The notes beneath the pieces were generated by a model that did not search any database, was not told the origin of the DNA, and worked only from the letters and a program-made list of their open reading frames with translations. Positions 34,392 to 42,413 of a stretch of 64,000 nucleotides of DNA are shown here, in pieces. The stretch's first letter is position 1, and every line of letters starts with the position of its first letter. The stretch is taken from positions 1,426,001-1,490,000 of the forward strand of contig NZ_CP066126.1 in NCBI RefSeq assembly GCF_020544465.1, given 5' to 3'. The position numbers were made by a program, and so were the translations under genes. The DNA is from Chromobacterium rhizoryzae. Lineage in GTDB: Bacteria > Pseudomonadota > Gammaproteobacteria > Burkholderiales > Chromobacteriaceae.

Positions 34392-36349
34392 TGAAAATGA
34401 AACAATGGCTGGCGGCCCTGACGACGGCCTGCCTGTTGTGGACCGGCTGGGCGCAAGCGGCGGCCGGGCGCTTGGTGATTCTGTGCTACCACGAGGTGGA
34501 CAAGACCGACAGCGGCGCCTCGGACCCGTTCGCGGTGGACGCCCGCGCGCTGGTGAAGCAAATGGAGTGGATGCGCGGCCAGGGCTACAGCTTCGTCAGC
34601 CTGCAACAGGTGCTGGACGACCGCGCCGGCGGCAAGCCCTTGCCGGACAAGGCGGTGCTGCTGACTTTCGACGACGGCTACCGCAGCGTGTATACCAATG
34701 TCTATCCGGTGCTGAAGCTGTTCCGGGCGCCGGCCGTGATCGCGCTGGTGGGCAGCTGGCTGGAAGCGCCCGAGGGCAGCCAGGTCAGCTACGGCGACGG
34801 CGTGGCGGGGCGGAGCAAATTCCTGAGCTGGGCGCAGATCCGCGAAATGCGGGCCAGCGGCCTGGTGGAAGTGGCCAGCCACAGCTACGCCTCGCATCTG
34901 GGCGTATTGGCCAATCCCCAGGGCAATCTGGAACCGGCGCTGACCGCCCGCGCCTTCCGCGCCGGCGGCTATGAAAGCGAATCGGCCTATCTGGCGCGCA
35001 TCCGCGACGATTTGCGCCGCAACAGCGCGCTGCTCAAGGCGCGGCTGGGCGTGGCGCCCAGGGCGATGGTATGGCCCTACGGCAGCTACTCGCCGCAAGC
35101 GGCGGGGGTGGCGGCGCAGGAGGGCATGCCGGTGACCATGGGGCTGGGCGCGGGCATCAACGTCCGCGACACCCCGCTGTCCTCGCTGCGCCGGGTGTTG
35201 CTGGACGCCAATATGGATCTGGGCGATCTGGCTTATCAATTCAAGCAGCTGAACGGCTGGCCGGACGGCGTCCGGCCGGAACCCAGCCGCATCATGCACG
35301 TGGATCTGGACTACATCTACGATCCCGATCCCAAACGCCAGGACGAAAACCTGGGCCGGCTGCTGGACCGGGTCAAGGCCATGGGCGCGAGCACCGTTTA
35401 CCTGCAGGCCTTCGCCGATCCCGACGGCGACGGCGTGGCGCAGGCGCTGTATTTCCCCAACCGCCATCTGCCGATGCGCGCGGACCTGTTCAACCGCGCC
35501 GCCTGGCAATTGCAGACCCGGGCCAATGTCAGGGTCTACGCCTGGATGCCCTTATTGGGCTTCGCGCTGCCGGCCGGCCATCCGCTGGCCGGCGAGCGGG
35601 TGCTGGCGGAGCAGGGCGGCGGCGCTCAGGCCAAGGTGCAGGGCTATGCGCGGCTGACCCCGTATTCGCCGCCGGTGCGCCAACTGATCCGCGAGATTTA
35701 CGAAGACCTGGCGCGCAGCTCGCGTTTCAGCGGCCTGCTGTTCCACGACGACGCCACCCTGTCCGACTTCGAAGACGCCGGCCCGGCGGCGAGGCAGGCG
35801 CGGCAAGGGCGGGGCCTGGCCGCCAGCGTGGCCGACGTGCGCGCGGACCCGGAGCAGATGGCGCGCTGGACGCGCGACAAAACCGCCTTGCTGGACGATT
35901 TCAGCATGGAGCTGGCGGCCGTGGTGCGCCAATACCAGCCGGATTTGCGCACCGCGCGCAATCTCTACGCCGAGGTGGTGCTCAATCCGGAGTCGGAAAC
36001 CTGGTTCGCCCAGTCCTTCGACAGCGCGCTGAGCCGCTACGACCGGGTGGCGGTGATGGCGATGCCCTATATGGAAAACGCGGCCCAGCCCAAGGCCTGG
36101 CTGCGGCGGCTGTTCGACAAAGTGGCGGCCAAACCCGGCGCGCTGGAAAAAACCGTGTTCGAACTGCAGGCCGTCGATTGGCGCAGCCGCAAGCCGATTC
36201 CCACCGCGGAACTGGCGGCCACGGTGCGCGAACTCAACACCCTGGGCGCGCGGCACATCGCCTACTACCCGGACGACCTGTTCCAGGACCAGCCCAGGCT
36301 GAAGACGTTCAAGCGAGTGTTTTCGCTGACGGCGAGGCCGGAAGAATGA
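34391..36349 (+). CDS. pgaB: PgaB, PNAG N-deacetylase
   Basis: This 652-aa periplasmic enzyme has an N-terminal polysaccharide deacetylase domain and a C-terminal glycoside-hydrolase-like domain. LVILCYHEVDK and LLTFDDGYRSVYTNVYPVL (D94, D95) are the deacetylase motifs. The second half, from about MHVDLDYIYDPDPKRQDENL, matches the GH153-type domain of PgaB. It partly deacetylates PNAG so that it can be exported. E. coli PgaB is a lipoprotein, but here the signal peptide ends WAQAAAG without a lipobox cysteine. ATG 34391 overlaps the pgaA stop. Confidence 0.93.
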   Translation: MKMKQWLAALTTACLLWTGWAQAAAGRLVILCYHEVDKTDSGASDPFAVDARALVKQMEWMRGQGYSFVSLQQVLDDRAGGKPLPDKAVLLTFDDGYRSVYTNVYPVLKLFRAPAVIALVGSWLEAPEGSQVSYGDGVAGRSKFLSWAQIREMRASGLVEVASHSYASHLGVLANPQGNLEPALTARAFRAGGYESESAYLARIRDDLRRNSALLKARLGVAPRAMVWPYGSYSPQAAGVAAQEGMPVTMGLGAGINVRDTPLSSLRRVLLDANMDLGDLAYQFKQLNGWPDGVRPEPSRIMHVDLDYIYDPDPKRQDENLGRLLDRVKAMGASTVYLQAFADPDGDGVAQALYFPNRHLPMRADLFNRAAWQLQTRANVRVYAWMPLLGFALPAGHPLAGERVLAEQGGGAQAKVQGYARLTPYSPPVRQLIREIYEDLARSSRFSGLLFHDDATLSDFEDAGPAARQARQGRGLAASVADVRADPEQMARWTRDKTALLDDFSMELAAVVRQYQPDLRTARNLYAEVVLNPESETWFAQSFDSALSRYDRVAVMAMPYMENAAQPKAWLRRLFDKVAAKPGALEKTVFELQAVDWRSRKPIPTAELAATVRELNTLGARHIAYYPDDLFQDQPRLKTFKRVFSLTARPEE

Positions 36350-36416
36350 AGGCCGGCGGCGGGAGACCGCATGGACGATTGATGACCCGTCGCATCAAGG
36401 GGCGAGGAGAAGTGTT

Positions 36417-37664
36417 GTGAACCTGGCATTGATACTGCTGCTGGCATATGCCTTTTTTTATCCGTTGTTCATGGCTTATCTGTGGATGGTGGGGGCGGTG
36501 CATTACTACCTCCACTACGAAAGAAAAGATCCGCCGCTCAATCAGCCGCCGGCGCTGGACTATCCGCCGCTGAGCGTGGTGGTGCCCTGCTACAACGAGG
36601 AAGACAATGTGCGCGAGACTTTGGCCTACGCGCTGGCGCTGGACTATCCGGACTTCGAAGTGATCGCGGTCAACGACGGCAGCCGGGACGCCACCGGCGC
36701 CATCCTGGACGAACTGGCCGCCGCCCATCCGCGGCTGCGGGTGGTGCACCAGGCCACCAACCAGGGCAAGGCGGTGGGGCTCAACACCGCGCTGGCGCTG
36801 GCGCGCCACGAATACCTGCTGTGCATAGACGGCGACGCGCTGCTGGACCCGTACGCGGGCAAATGGCTGATGCGCCATTTCCTGACTTCGCCGCGCGTGG
36901 GCGCGGTCACCGGCAACCCGCGCATCCGCAACCGCACCACCCTGCTGGGACGGCTGCAGGTGGGCGAATTCACCGCCATCATCGGCCTGATCAAGCGCGC
37001 GCAGCGCACTTACGGCCGATTGTTCACCGTCTCCGGCGTGATCACCGCCTTCCGCAAGACCGCGGTTTACCAGGCGGGCTACTGGAGCGAGGACATGCTG
37101 ACCGAGGACATCGACATCAGCTGGAAACTTCAGCTCAAGCACTGGAACGTGCGCTTCGAACCGCGCGCGCTGGTGTGGATTCTGATGCCGGAAACCCTGC
37201 GCGGGCTGTGGAAACAGCGGCTGCGCTGGGCCAAGGGCGGCACCCAGGCGCTGATGCGCAACGCCTGGGTGCTGCGCACCTGGCGCCACCGCCACATGTG
37301 GCCGGTGTATTCCGAGTACTTCCTCAGCGTGGTGTGGTCCTACACCATGGCCGGCATCATCGTCTATTGGCTGCTGAGCCTGGTGTTGGGCGACTGGCTG
37401 CCCCAGATGGGCACGCCGTTGATTCCGCGCTGGCACGGCATGGTGCTGGGCGGCACCTGCATGCTGCAATTCATGATCAGCAAGATGATGGACAGCCAGT
37501 ACGACGCCAAGCTGGGCAAGAACTACTACTGGATGGTGTGGTATCCGCTGGTTTACTGGCTGCTCAACGTCTGCACCACCATCGTGGCCTTCCCGCAGGC
37601 GGTGTTCCGCAAAAAGGGCAAGCGCGCGCGCTGGGTCAGCCCGGACCGGGGGGTGAGGGCATGA
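36417..37664 (+). CDS. pgaC: PgaC, PNAG synthase (GT2 glycosyltransferase)
   Basis: This 415-aa inner-membrane processive N-acetylglucosaminyltransferase polymerises UDP-GlcNAc. One or two membrane spans open the protein, then SVVVPCYNEEDNV. The UDP-binding IDGD is at 137-140, the catalytic TED at 229-231 and the QRLRW motif at 267-271. C-terminal membrane spans follow. GTG 36417 with GAGGAG upstream is the start, as the frame begins there. PgaD overlaps its end by four bases. Confidence 0.95.
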   Translation: MNLALILLLAYAFFYPLFMAYLWMVGAVHYYLHYERKDPPLNQPPALDYPPLSVVVPCYNEEDNVRETLAYALALDYPDFEVIAVNDGSRDATGAILDELAAAHPRLRVVHQATNQGKAVGLNTALALARHEYLLCIDGDALLDPYAGKWLMRHFLTSPRVGAVTGNPRIRNRTTLLGRLQVGEFTAIIGLIKRAQRTYGRLFTVSGVITAFRKTAVYQAGYWSEDMLTEDIDISWKLQLKHWNVRFEPRALVWILMPETLRGLWKQRLRWAKGGTQALMRNAWVLRTWRHRHMWPVYSEYFLSVVWSYTMAGIIVYWLLSLVLGDWLPQMGTPLIPRWHGMVLGGTCMLQFMISKMMDSQYDAKLGKNYYWMVWYPLVYWLLNVCTTIVAFPQAVFRKKGKRARWVSPDRGVRA

Positions 37665-38134
37665 GCCGGCTGGGAGACGGCCTGATCATCCAGGCCGCGC
37701 ACAATATGAGCGCCTTGCAGCGGCTGCTGTCCTGGCTGATGACCCTGGCGTGCTGGCTGGCGTGGATCTATCTGTGGCTGCCGGCCCTGGCCTATGTCGG
37801 CTACCTGATCTGGGGCCGGGACGTGTTGCCGGCGGCGCTGCGCGCGCAGGACGCGCCGGAGCACCTGGGCAGGCTGCGCGATTACGGCTTCGAAATCGCG
37901 CTGATCGGGCTATGTCTGCTGCTGTGGTCGCGCATCAACTACTGGCGCTTCGCCGGCAAGCAGAAACGCAGCCCGATCCCCAACGTCACCCTGGAAAAAC
38001 TGGCGGAAGACCTGGGCGTGTCTCCGGACGAGCTGCGCGAGGGCCAGGCCGCCAAGGTGGCGGTGGTCCATCATTGCGGCGAGGGCGGCATCGCCCGCAT
38101 CGAAACCGTGACGCGGCTGCCGCCGCCCAGCTGA
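37661..38134 (+). CDS. pgaD: PgaD, PNAG synthase accessory subunit
   Basis: This 157-aa protein has two membrane spans (about 24-53 and 73-88) and a short cytosolic tail. The start overlaps pgaC in an ATGA, so they are translationally coupled. YWRFAGKQKR after the second span is typical of PgaD. In E. coli PgaD forms the active synthase with PgaC and both respond to c-di-GMP. The ATG 37661 begins MSRLGDGLIIQAAHNMS; an open frame far upstream is the pgaC strand read out of frame. It is the last gene of the operon. Confidence 0.9.
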   Translation: MSRLGDGLIIQAAHNMSALQRLLSWLMTLACWLAWIYLWLPALAYVGYLIWGRDVLPAALRAQDAPEHLGRLRDYGFEIALIGLCLLLWSRINYWRFAGKQKRSPIPNVTLEKLAEDLGVSPDELREGQAAKVAVVHHCGEGGIARIETVTRLPPPS

Positions 38135-38135
38135 G

Positions 38136-38711
38136 TCACCAGCCGCCGAACAAGGGCAGCAGCACCAAGGCCAGCAACAGCGCCCAGGCGGCCGCGCCGG
38201 CGCACAGCGCGCTGTACGCGAAGTGCTGCGACTCCACCTCCTCCTCCAGCCCCAGCATGGCCGGCGCGCCGTGGTAGAGCAGGGCGAAGGCCGCGGCCAG
38301 GCCCAGCAGCGCGCCCAGCAGATTGAAGGCGAGATCCGGCGCCAGCAAGGCCAGGCTGGACAGCCACAGCGGCACCGCCGCGCCGGCCGCCAGCAAGAAG
38401 CAATCCTTGAAGCTCGCGGCCAGCTTGTGGCTGGCGGCCAGCGTTTGCAGCGTCCAGGCCATCAGCGGCACGGTGGCCAGTTCGGCGACGAAGAACAGCG
38501 CGGCGGCGGCCAGCCAGCGCTCCATGCCGGCGTCGGGGGCGTAAAGCCGGCCGTGAGCCAGGCCAGCGTAGCAAATCATCAGGGCGGGCAGCAGCGAGAA
38601 CGGCAGCACCAGCTTCCACATCAGGCGGCGCGGCGACGGCGCGCGCCCGCGCAACTCGTCCCAGCCGCCGTGGCTGGAAAACAGCATCTTCGGATAATGG
38701 CTCAGTTTCAT
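38136..38711 (-). CDS. Yip1-like integral membrane protein
   Basis: This 191-aa protein has about five hydrophobic segments and an N-terminal cytosolic stretch, MKLSHYPKMLFSSHGGWDELRGRAPS. The layout is that of bacterial Yip1-domain proteins, whose role is unclear. ATG 38711 follows AAGGAG spaced eight bases away. It converges on pgaD with a gap of one base and is divergent from a MarR gene. The MarR palindrome between them may control both. Confidence 0.75.
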   Translation of the reverse strand: MKLSHYPKMLFSSHGGWDELRGRAPSPRRLMWKLVLPFSLLPALMICYAGLAHGRLYAPDAGMERWLAAAALFFVAELATVPLMAWTLQTLAASHKLAASFKDCFLLAAGAAVPLWLSSLALLAPDLAFNLLGALLGLAAAFALLYHGAPAMLGLEEEVESQHFAYSALCAGAAAWALLLALVLLPLFGGW

Positions 38712-38767
38712 GGCAAAGCTCCTTGAGGACGGGTCTGGCATGGCGGGCGGAACATACTCTCAATATG

Positions 38768-38782
38768 TATCATGATGTGATA
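38768..38782. promoter_or_regulatory. Palindrome between the Yip1-like and MarR genes
   Basis: TATCATGATGTGATA is a near-perfect inverted repeat (TATCA...TGATA) 12 bp upstream of the MarR start, in an AT-rich divergent promoter region. Autoregulation by the MarR protein is inferred from position. Confidence 0.6.
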
Positions 38783-38793
38783 TAAATTCAAGC

Positions 38794-39216
38794 ATGAATC
38801 CCTTTCCAGACTCCCCCATCCTGAGCAAGGCGGATTTTGAACGCCTGTCCGAATTCCGCCATCAACTGCGCGTGTTCCTGCGTTTCAGCGAAGACGCCTG
38901 CCGCGGCCACGGCCTGACGCCGCTGCAATACCAACTGCTCTTGCACGTGCAAGGCTATCCGGGCCGCGACTGGGCCACCGTGGGCGAACTGGCCGAGCGG
39001 CTGCAATCCCACCACCACGGCGTGGTGGCGCTGGTCAGCCGCTGCGAGGAGCTGGGCCTGGTGCAGCGCCGGCCCGGCCGCGAGGACCGGCGGCAGGTGG
39101 AAATCCACCTGACCGAGGCCGGACGCAATCAGGCGCAGGCGCTGGCCGCGCTGCACCGCGACGAAATCCGTCTGCTGCGCGACAAGCTGGCGCCGCCGGG
39201 CTTCGACCCGGCTTAG
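38794..39216 (+). CDS. MarR-family regulator
   Basis: This 140-aa protein has a winged helix reading LTPLQYQLLLHVQGYPGRDWATVGELAERLQSHHHGVVALVSRCEELGLVQRRPGREDRRQVEIHLTEAG from about residue 41. It is divergent from the Yip1-like gene over a palindrome. Its TAG stop lies within the first bases of element A copy 5, so the extreme C-terminus (PPGFDPA) may derive from the insertion point. The ligand is unknown. Confidence 0.88.
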   Translation: MNPFPDSPILSKADFERLSEFRHQLRVFLRFSEDACRGHGLTPLQYQLLLHVQGYPGRDWATVGELAERLQSHHHGVVALVSRCEELGLVQRRPGREDRRQVEIHLTEAGRNQAQALAALHRDEIRLLRDKLAPPGFDPA

Positions 39217-39350
39217 AACCTGTTTACGATCTGCTGCGCGTCGGCGATACCGCGTTAAAAACAAACTCAAAATGCTCATGTACCGTATGTACACTCCGCT
39301 TTTTCGCCTTGTCTCGCCTTAGCTCGCAAGATCGTAAACAGGTTCTTAGA
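39213..39350 (+). mobile_element. Element A, copy 5 (reference copy)
   Basis: A 138-bp copy has nearly perfect terminal inverted repeats: AGAACCTGTTTACGATCT at the left and AGATCGTAAACAGGTTCT at the right. Inner blocks are GCTGCGCGTCGGCGATACCG, AAATGCTCATGTACCG and CTTGTCTCGCCTTAGCTCGC. No open frame is present. Its right end merges with element B copy 1 in a shared TTAGA. Confidence 0.9.
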
Positions 39351-39458
39351 CCCGCTAACAAAAGCCCCTGATCCTGCGTTGTACGGGTACTGTAGCTTCG
39401 CAGAAACTTCGTTTTCTGCATCGGCGCGTCTCTGCGAGGTTTTGTTCGCGGCTCTCAA
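39346..39458 (+). mobile_element. Element B, copy 1
   Basis: It begins TTAGACCCGCTAACAAAAGC and ends GGTTTTGTTCGCGGCTCTCA, imperfect terminal inverted repeats. The inside holds CCTGATCCTGCGTTG and CTTCGTTTTCTGC. It starts inside the TTAGA end of element A copy 5. Read leftward, its last TCA is the TGA stop of the solute-binding protein gene. Confidence 0.8.
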
Positions 39459-40207
39459 TCGCCCAGATAGCGCCGGCGCAGCAGCCGCAGCCGGCCGTCG
39501 GCGGCGAGGCGGTTCAAGGCCTGCTGCAAACGCCGGGCGCGCTGCGGCGGCGCGGCCGGGTTGAGAGCGAACCAGTACTGGCCGCCGCCGTCCAGCAAAT
39601 AGGCCGGCGCCGCCGTGCGCGGCGGCAGCTTCAGCTTGTCCAGATGCCAACGCATCGCCCAGTCCAGCATCGCCACCAGATCGACGCGATCCAGCAGCAG
39701 CTTGTTCAGATTGGCCGCGTCGTCCTGGCCGGCGTCCAGCCCTTCGCGCCGCGGGTCCAGCGCCGCCAGCCGGTTGAAGGCGGCGGAGCCGGCCAGCGCT
39801 CCCACGCGATAGCGCCGCGCGTCCGCCGCGCCGCTCAGGCGGATGTCGCGGCGGGCGGACAGCCGGTACAGGAAGACGCGGCGCGGGCCTATCGGCCCCA
39901 CCCACTGGAATTGGGCTTCCCGCTCGGGCGTGCGCACCATGGCGAACAACAGCGCGTCCGGCGTTTTTCGCACCGTGGCGTAAGCGCGCAGCCAGGGCTG
40001 CACCTCGATTGCCAGGCTAAGCCCGGCTTCCGCCGCGACCAGGCGCAAAACCTCGGCGGCATAGCCCTTGACCTTGCCGTTTTCCACATAGCTGAGCGGC
40101 GGCAGGTCCTCGGTATAGGCCTTGATGTCGGCCGCCGCCGCCGTCAGCGCCCAGCATGCGCCGAGCGCCGCCAGCAGCGGGCGGATGAGAGTCCCCGGTA
40201 TGACCAT
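39455..40207 (-). CDS. Periplasmic amino-acid-type solute-binding protein
   Basis: This 250-aa protein has a signal peptide (LLAALGACWALTAAAADI) and the SBP family 3 fold: DLPPLSYVENGKVKGYAAEVLRLVAAEAGL, then RTPEREAQFQWVGPIG, and a late DGRLRLLRRRYLGD. No permease or ATPase gene is next to it, so it may be an orphan sensor-like binding protein. The TGA stop is contributed by the end of element B copy 1. Confidence 0.85.
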   Translation of the reverse strand: MVIPGTLIRPLLAALGACWALTAAAADIKAYTEDLPPLSYVENGKVKGYAAEVLRLVAAEAGLSLAIEVQPWLRAYATVRKTPDALLFAMVRTPEREAQFQWVGPIGPRRVFLYRLSARRDIRLSGAADARRYRVGALAGSAAFNRLAALDPRREGLDAGQDDAANLNKLLLDRVDLVAMLDWAMRWHLDKLKLPPRTAAPAYLLDGGGQYWFALNPAAPPQRARRLQQALNRLAADGRLRLLRRRYLGD

Positions 40208-40287
40208 TTCTTGTCCGTTATGCGTGATGGTTCACAGCATGGCAGTTTGCCAGACAAAAGGGCCGGTTTGATGACAAATGGGCGGTT

Positions 40288-40893
40288 TCAGCGCAGCGCC
40301 AGCGCGGCGCCCAGGCCGATCAAGGCGCAGCCTATGACGCGGTTCAAGCCGCGCTGACGGCGCAACATGCCGGCGTGCAGCCGCGGCTGGGTGAACAGCA
40401 AGGCCACCAGCGCGAACCAGGCCAGATGGGCGGCGGAGATGAACAGGCCGTAGCCCGCGCGCAGCGACAGCGGCGTGTCCGCGTTGACCGCCTGGCTGAA
40501 CAGGCTGAGCACGAACAGCGAAGTCTTGGGGTTGAGCGCATTGCACAGCAGGCCGGCGCGCAGCGCGGCCCAGGCGCTCTGCCGGCCGCCCCTATCCGCG
40601 GGGCCGGCGCTCAGTGGCGGCTGGACGAAGGTGCGGTAGCCGATGTAGAGCAGATAGGCGGCGCCCAGCAGCTTGAAGCCGGCCAGCAGCCAGGGCGTGC
40701 GGCTGAGCAGCAGACTGACGCCCAGCAGCGCGCACAGCACGTGGAATTGCACGCCCAAAGCGATGCCGAAAGCGCCCAGCAGCCCGTGGCCGCGTCCGTA
40801 TTGCAGGCTGTTGCGGGTGATGACGGCGAAGTCTGCGCCGGGGCTGATCACGGCGAGCAGGGTCAGCAGGGCTACGGTCAGGAGTTCGTTCAT
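40288..40893 (-). CDS. LysE/RhtB-family amino-acid exporter
   Basis: This 201-aa membrane protein has about six hydrophobic segments. VALLTLLAVISPGADFAVITRNSLQYGRGHGLLGAFGIALG is the LysE/RhtB N-terminal signature, with the PGAD motif. The middle has LYIGYRTF, and NALNPKTSLFVLSLFSQAV follows. It is divergent from a GcvA-like LysR gene 100 bp away, which is the usual regulator arrangement. The substrate is probably an amino acid or homoserine lactone-like metabolite. Confidence 0.9.
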   Translation of the reverse strand: MNELLTVALLTLLAVISPGADFAVITRNSLQYGRGHGLLGAFGIALGVQFHVLCALLGVSLLLSRTPWLLAGFKLLGAAYLLYIGYRTFVQPPLSAGPADRGGRQSAWAALRAGLLCNALNPKTSLFVLSLFSQAVNADTPLSLRAGYGLFISAAHLAWFALVALLFTQPRLHAGMLRRQRGLNRVIGCALIGLGAALALR

Positions 40894-40993
40894 CGCGACA
40901 AGGCTTTCAAAGGGAGACGCGGCGATTGTCGCGGGCTTGGCGCGCGGTGAAAATCGATTTATTGTCCTTGCATTGCGTGAGGAAAAATCACAG

Positions 40994-41866
40994 ATGAGCT
41001 ATCGCATTCCGGCCTTGACCGCCGTTCGCACCTTTGAAGCCGCCGCCCGCCACGGCAGCTTCGTCAAAGCCGCCGCCGAGCTGTGCGTGACCCACGGCGC
41101 GGTCAGCCGCCAAGTCAAGCAATTGGAGGAAGGGCTGGGCGTGGCCCTGTTCGAGCGGCGCAACCGGGCGGTGTTTCTGACCGCGGCCGGCGAGAGCTTC
41201 CGCCAAAGCTGCGCCGAGGCGCTGCGCGTGCTGGAGCAGGGCGCGGCCCGCGCGCAAAGGCAGGCGGACGCGCCCTTGCGGCTGTCCTGCGAACCCACCA
41301 TCGCGATGCGCTGGCTGATTCCGCGCTTGCCGGCCTTCCAGGCCGAACATCCCGACATCGAGCTGCTGCTGTCCGCCGCCGGCGGGAAAGTCGATTTTTC
41401 CTCACAGAGAATCGACCTGGCGCTGCGCCGCGACGACAGCGGCTGGAACCTGGGCGACCACGTGGCCGAAGTGGCGCGGGAACGGATGGGGCCGGTGTGC
41501 GCGCCGGCGCGGCTGCAGGCCGCGGGCGGAGACTGGCGCGCCTTGCCCCTGCTGCATGCGGACAGCCGGCCGGAAGCGTGGAGCCGCTGGCTGGCGGCGC
41601 AGGGAGAGGCGGCGGCGGGGGAGGCCGGGCGCTTCGAGCATTTTTACCTCAGTCTGCAGGCGGCCGAGGCCGGTTTGGGGCTGGCCATCGCCTCGCTCTA
41701 TATGGCGGCGGACGCGCTGGCGCTGGGCCAATTGACGGCGCCGGCCGGTTTTCGCGAGGACGGCTCCAACTATGTGCTGCTGTCGTCGCGGCCCTTCGAC
41801 GGCGACCCGCGCCGGCGGGCGGTGCTGGATTGGTTGCGCCGGCAGATGGCGCGGAATCTGACTTAA
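40994..41866 (+). CDS. LysR-family regulator, GcvA-like
   Basis: This 290-aa regulator begins with a LysR helix-turn-helix: LTAVRTFEAAARHGSFVKAAAELCVTHGAVSRQVKQLEEGLGVALFERRNRAVFLTAAG. A periplasmic-binding-like effector domain follows. The opening (IPALTAVRTFEAAARH) is typical of the GcvA group. It is divergent from the LysE exporter and probably controls it. The TAA stop lies in the left end of element A copy 6. Confidence 0.9.
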   Translation: MSYRIPALTAVRTFEAAARHGSFVKAAAELCVTHGAVSRQVKQLEEGLGVALFERRNRAVFLTAAGESFRQSCAEALRVLEQGAARAQRQADAPLRLSCEPTIAMRWLIPRLPAFQAEHPDIELLLSAAGGKVDFSSQRIDLALRRDDSGWNLGDHVAEVARERMGPVCAPARLQAAGGDWRALPLLHADSRPEAWSRWLAAQGEAAAGEAGRFEHFYLSLQAAEAGLGLAIASLYMAADALALGQLTAPAGFREDGSNYVLLSSRPFDGDPRRRAVLDWLRRQMARNLT

Positions 41867-42013
41867 GAACGTGTTTACGATCTCGTGAGCTCAGGCGAGA
41901 CAAGGCGTTACGGCTGAGAAAGCGGAATGTACGCGTGGCACATGAGCATTTCGAAAGGGGGCCCACCGTGTCACGCATCCACGACGCGCAGCAGATCGTA
42001 AACCGGTTCTAAG
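41863..42013 (-). mobile_element. Element A, copy 6, bridging two convergent genes
   Basis: It begins TTAAGAACGTGTTTACGATC and ends GATCGTAAACCGGTTCTAAG, with inner GCGAGACAAGGCG, AAGCGGAATGTACGCG and ATGAGCATTTCGAAA blocks. Its left end carries the TAA stop of the LysR gene. Its right end, read leftward, carries the TAG stop of the hemerythrin gene. It fills the entire gap between them. Confidence 0.88.
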
Positions 42014-42413
42014 AGCTGAGCGGATCGCCGGCCGGGAGACCTGCCTGAAAGCGTTCGAACAGCTCGCGCTCCTCGAAGCGCACATGGTCTTGCAGCAGTT
42101 CGGCGAAGCGCGCCAGCGTCGTCGCTTGCGGCGCGGCCAATTCCGCGATCAGCGCGCGCAGCCGGCGGTGTTCGTCCAAGGCCCGGGCGGCCAGCGCCGC
42201 GTGTTCCGTCTGCGCCAGCCGCGGCAGCAGCGTCGCTTCTTCTTCCGCGAAATGCGGCTCCAGCGCCTCCGCGCTCCAGGCGCGCAGCGCGGCGGCCAGC
42301 TGGGTTTGCCGCTCCGGATCGCCGGATTCGACGGCCAGCCGGGCCTGGCGCGCCATTTTCAAGGCGTGGTGGTGTTCGCGGGACAATTCCAGCAGCGCGG
42401 GGTGTCGCTTCAT
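42009..42413 (-). CDS. Hemerythrin HHE-domain protein
   Basis: This 134-aa four-helix protein is predicted to bind a di-iron centre. The metal ligands appear as SREHHHALKMAR (about 11-22), LEPHFAEEEATLLPRL (about 51-66), LDEHRRLRALI and LQDHVRFEERELFERF near the end. Such proteins bind oxygen or nitric oxide, or help repair iron centres as YtfE does. It is the last of three overlapping genes after DUF59 and NnrS. Its TAG stop lies within the end of element A copy 6. Confidence 0.9.
   Translation of the reverse strand: MKRHPALLELSREHHHALKMARQARLAVESGDPERQTQLAAALRAWSAEALEPHFAEEEATLLPRLAQTEHAALAARALDEHRRLRALIAELAAPQATTLARFAELLQDHVRFEERELFERFQAGLPAGDPLSS

Noticed and set aside
36482..38134. A 550-residue protein ending in PgaD
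   Set aside because: The first 390 residues are pgaC out of frame. PgaD starts at ATG 37661, overlapping the pgaC stop as in other pga operons.
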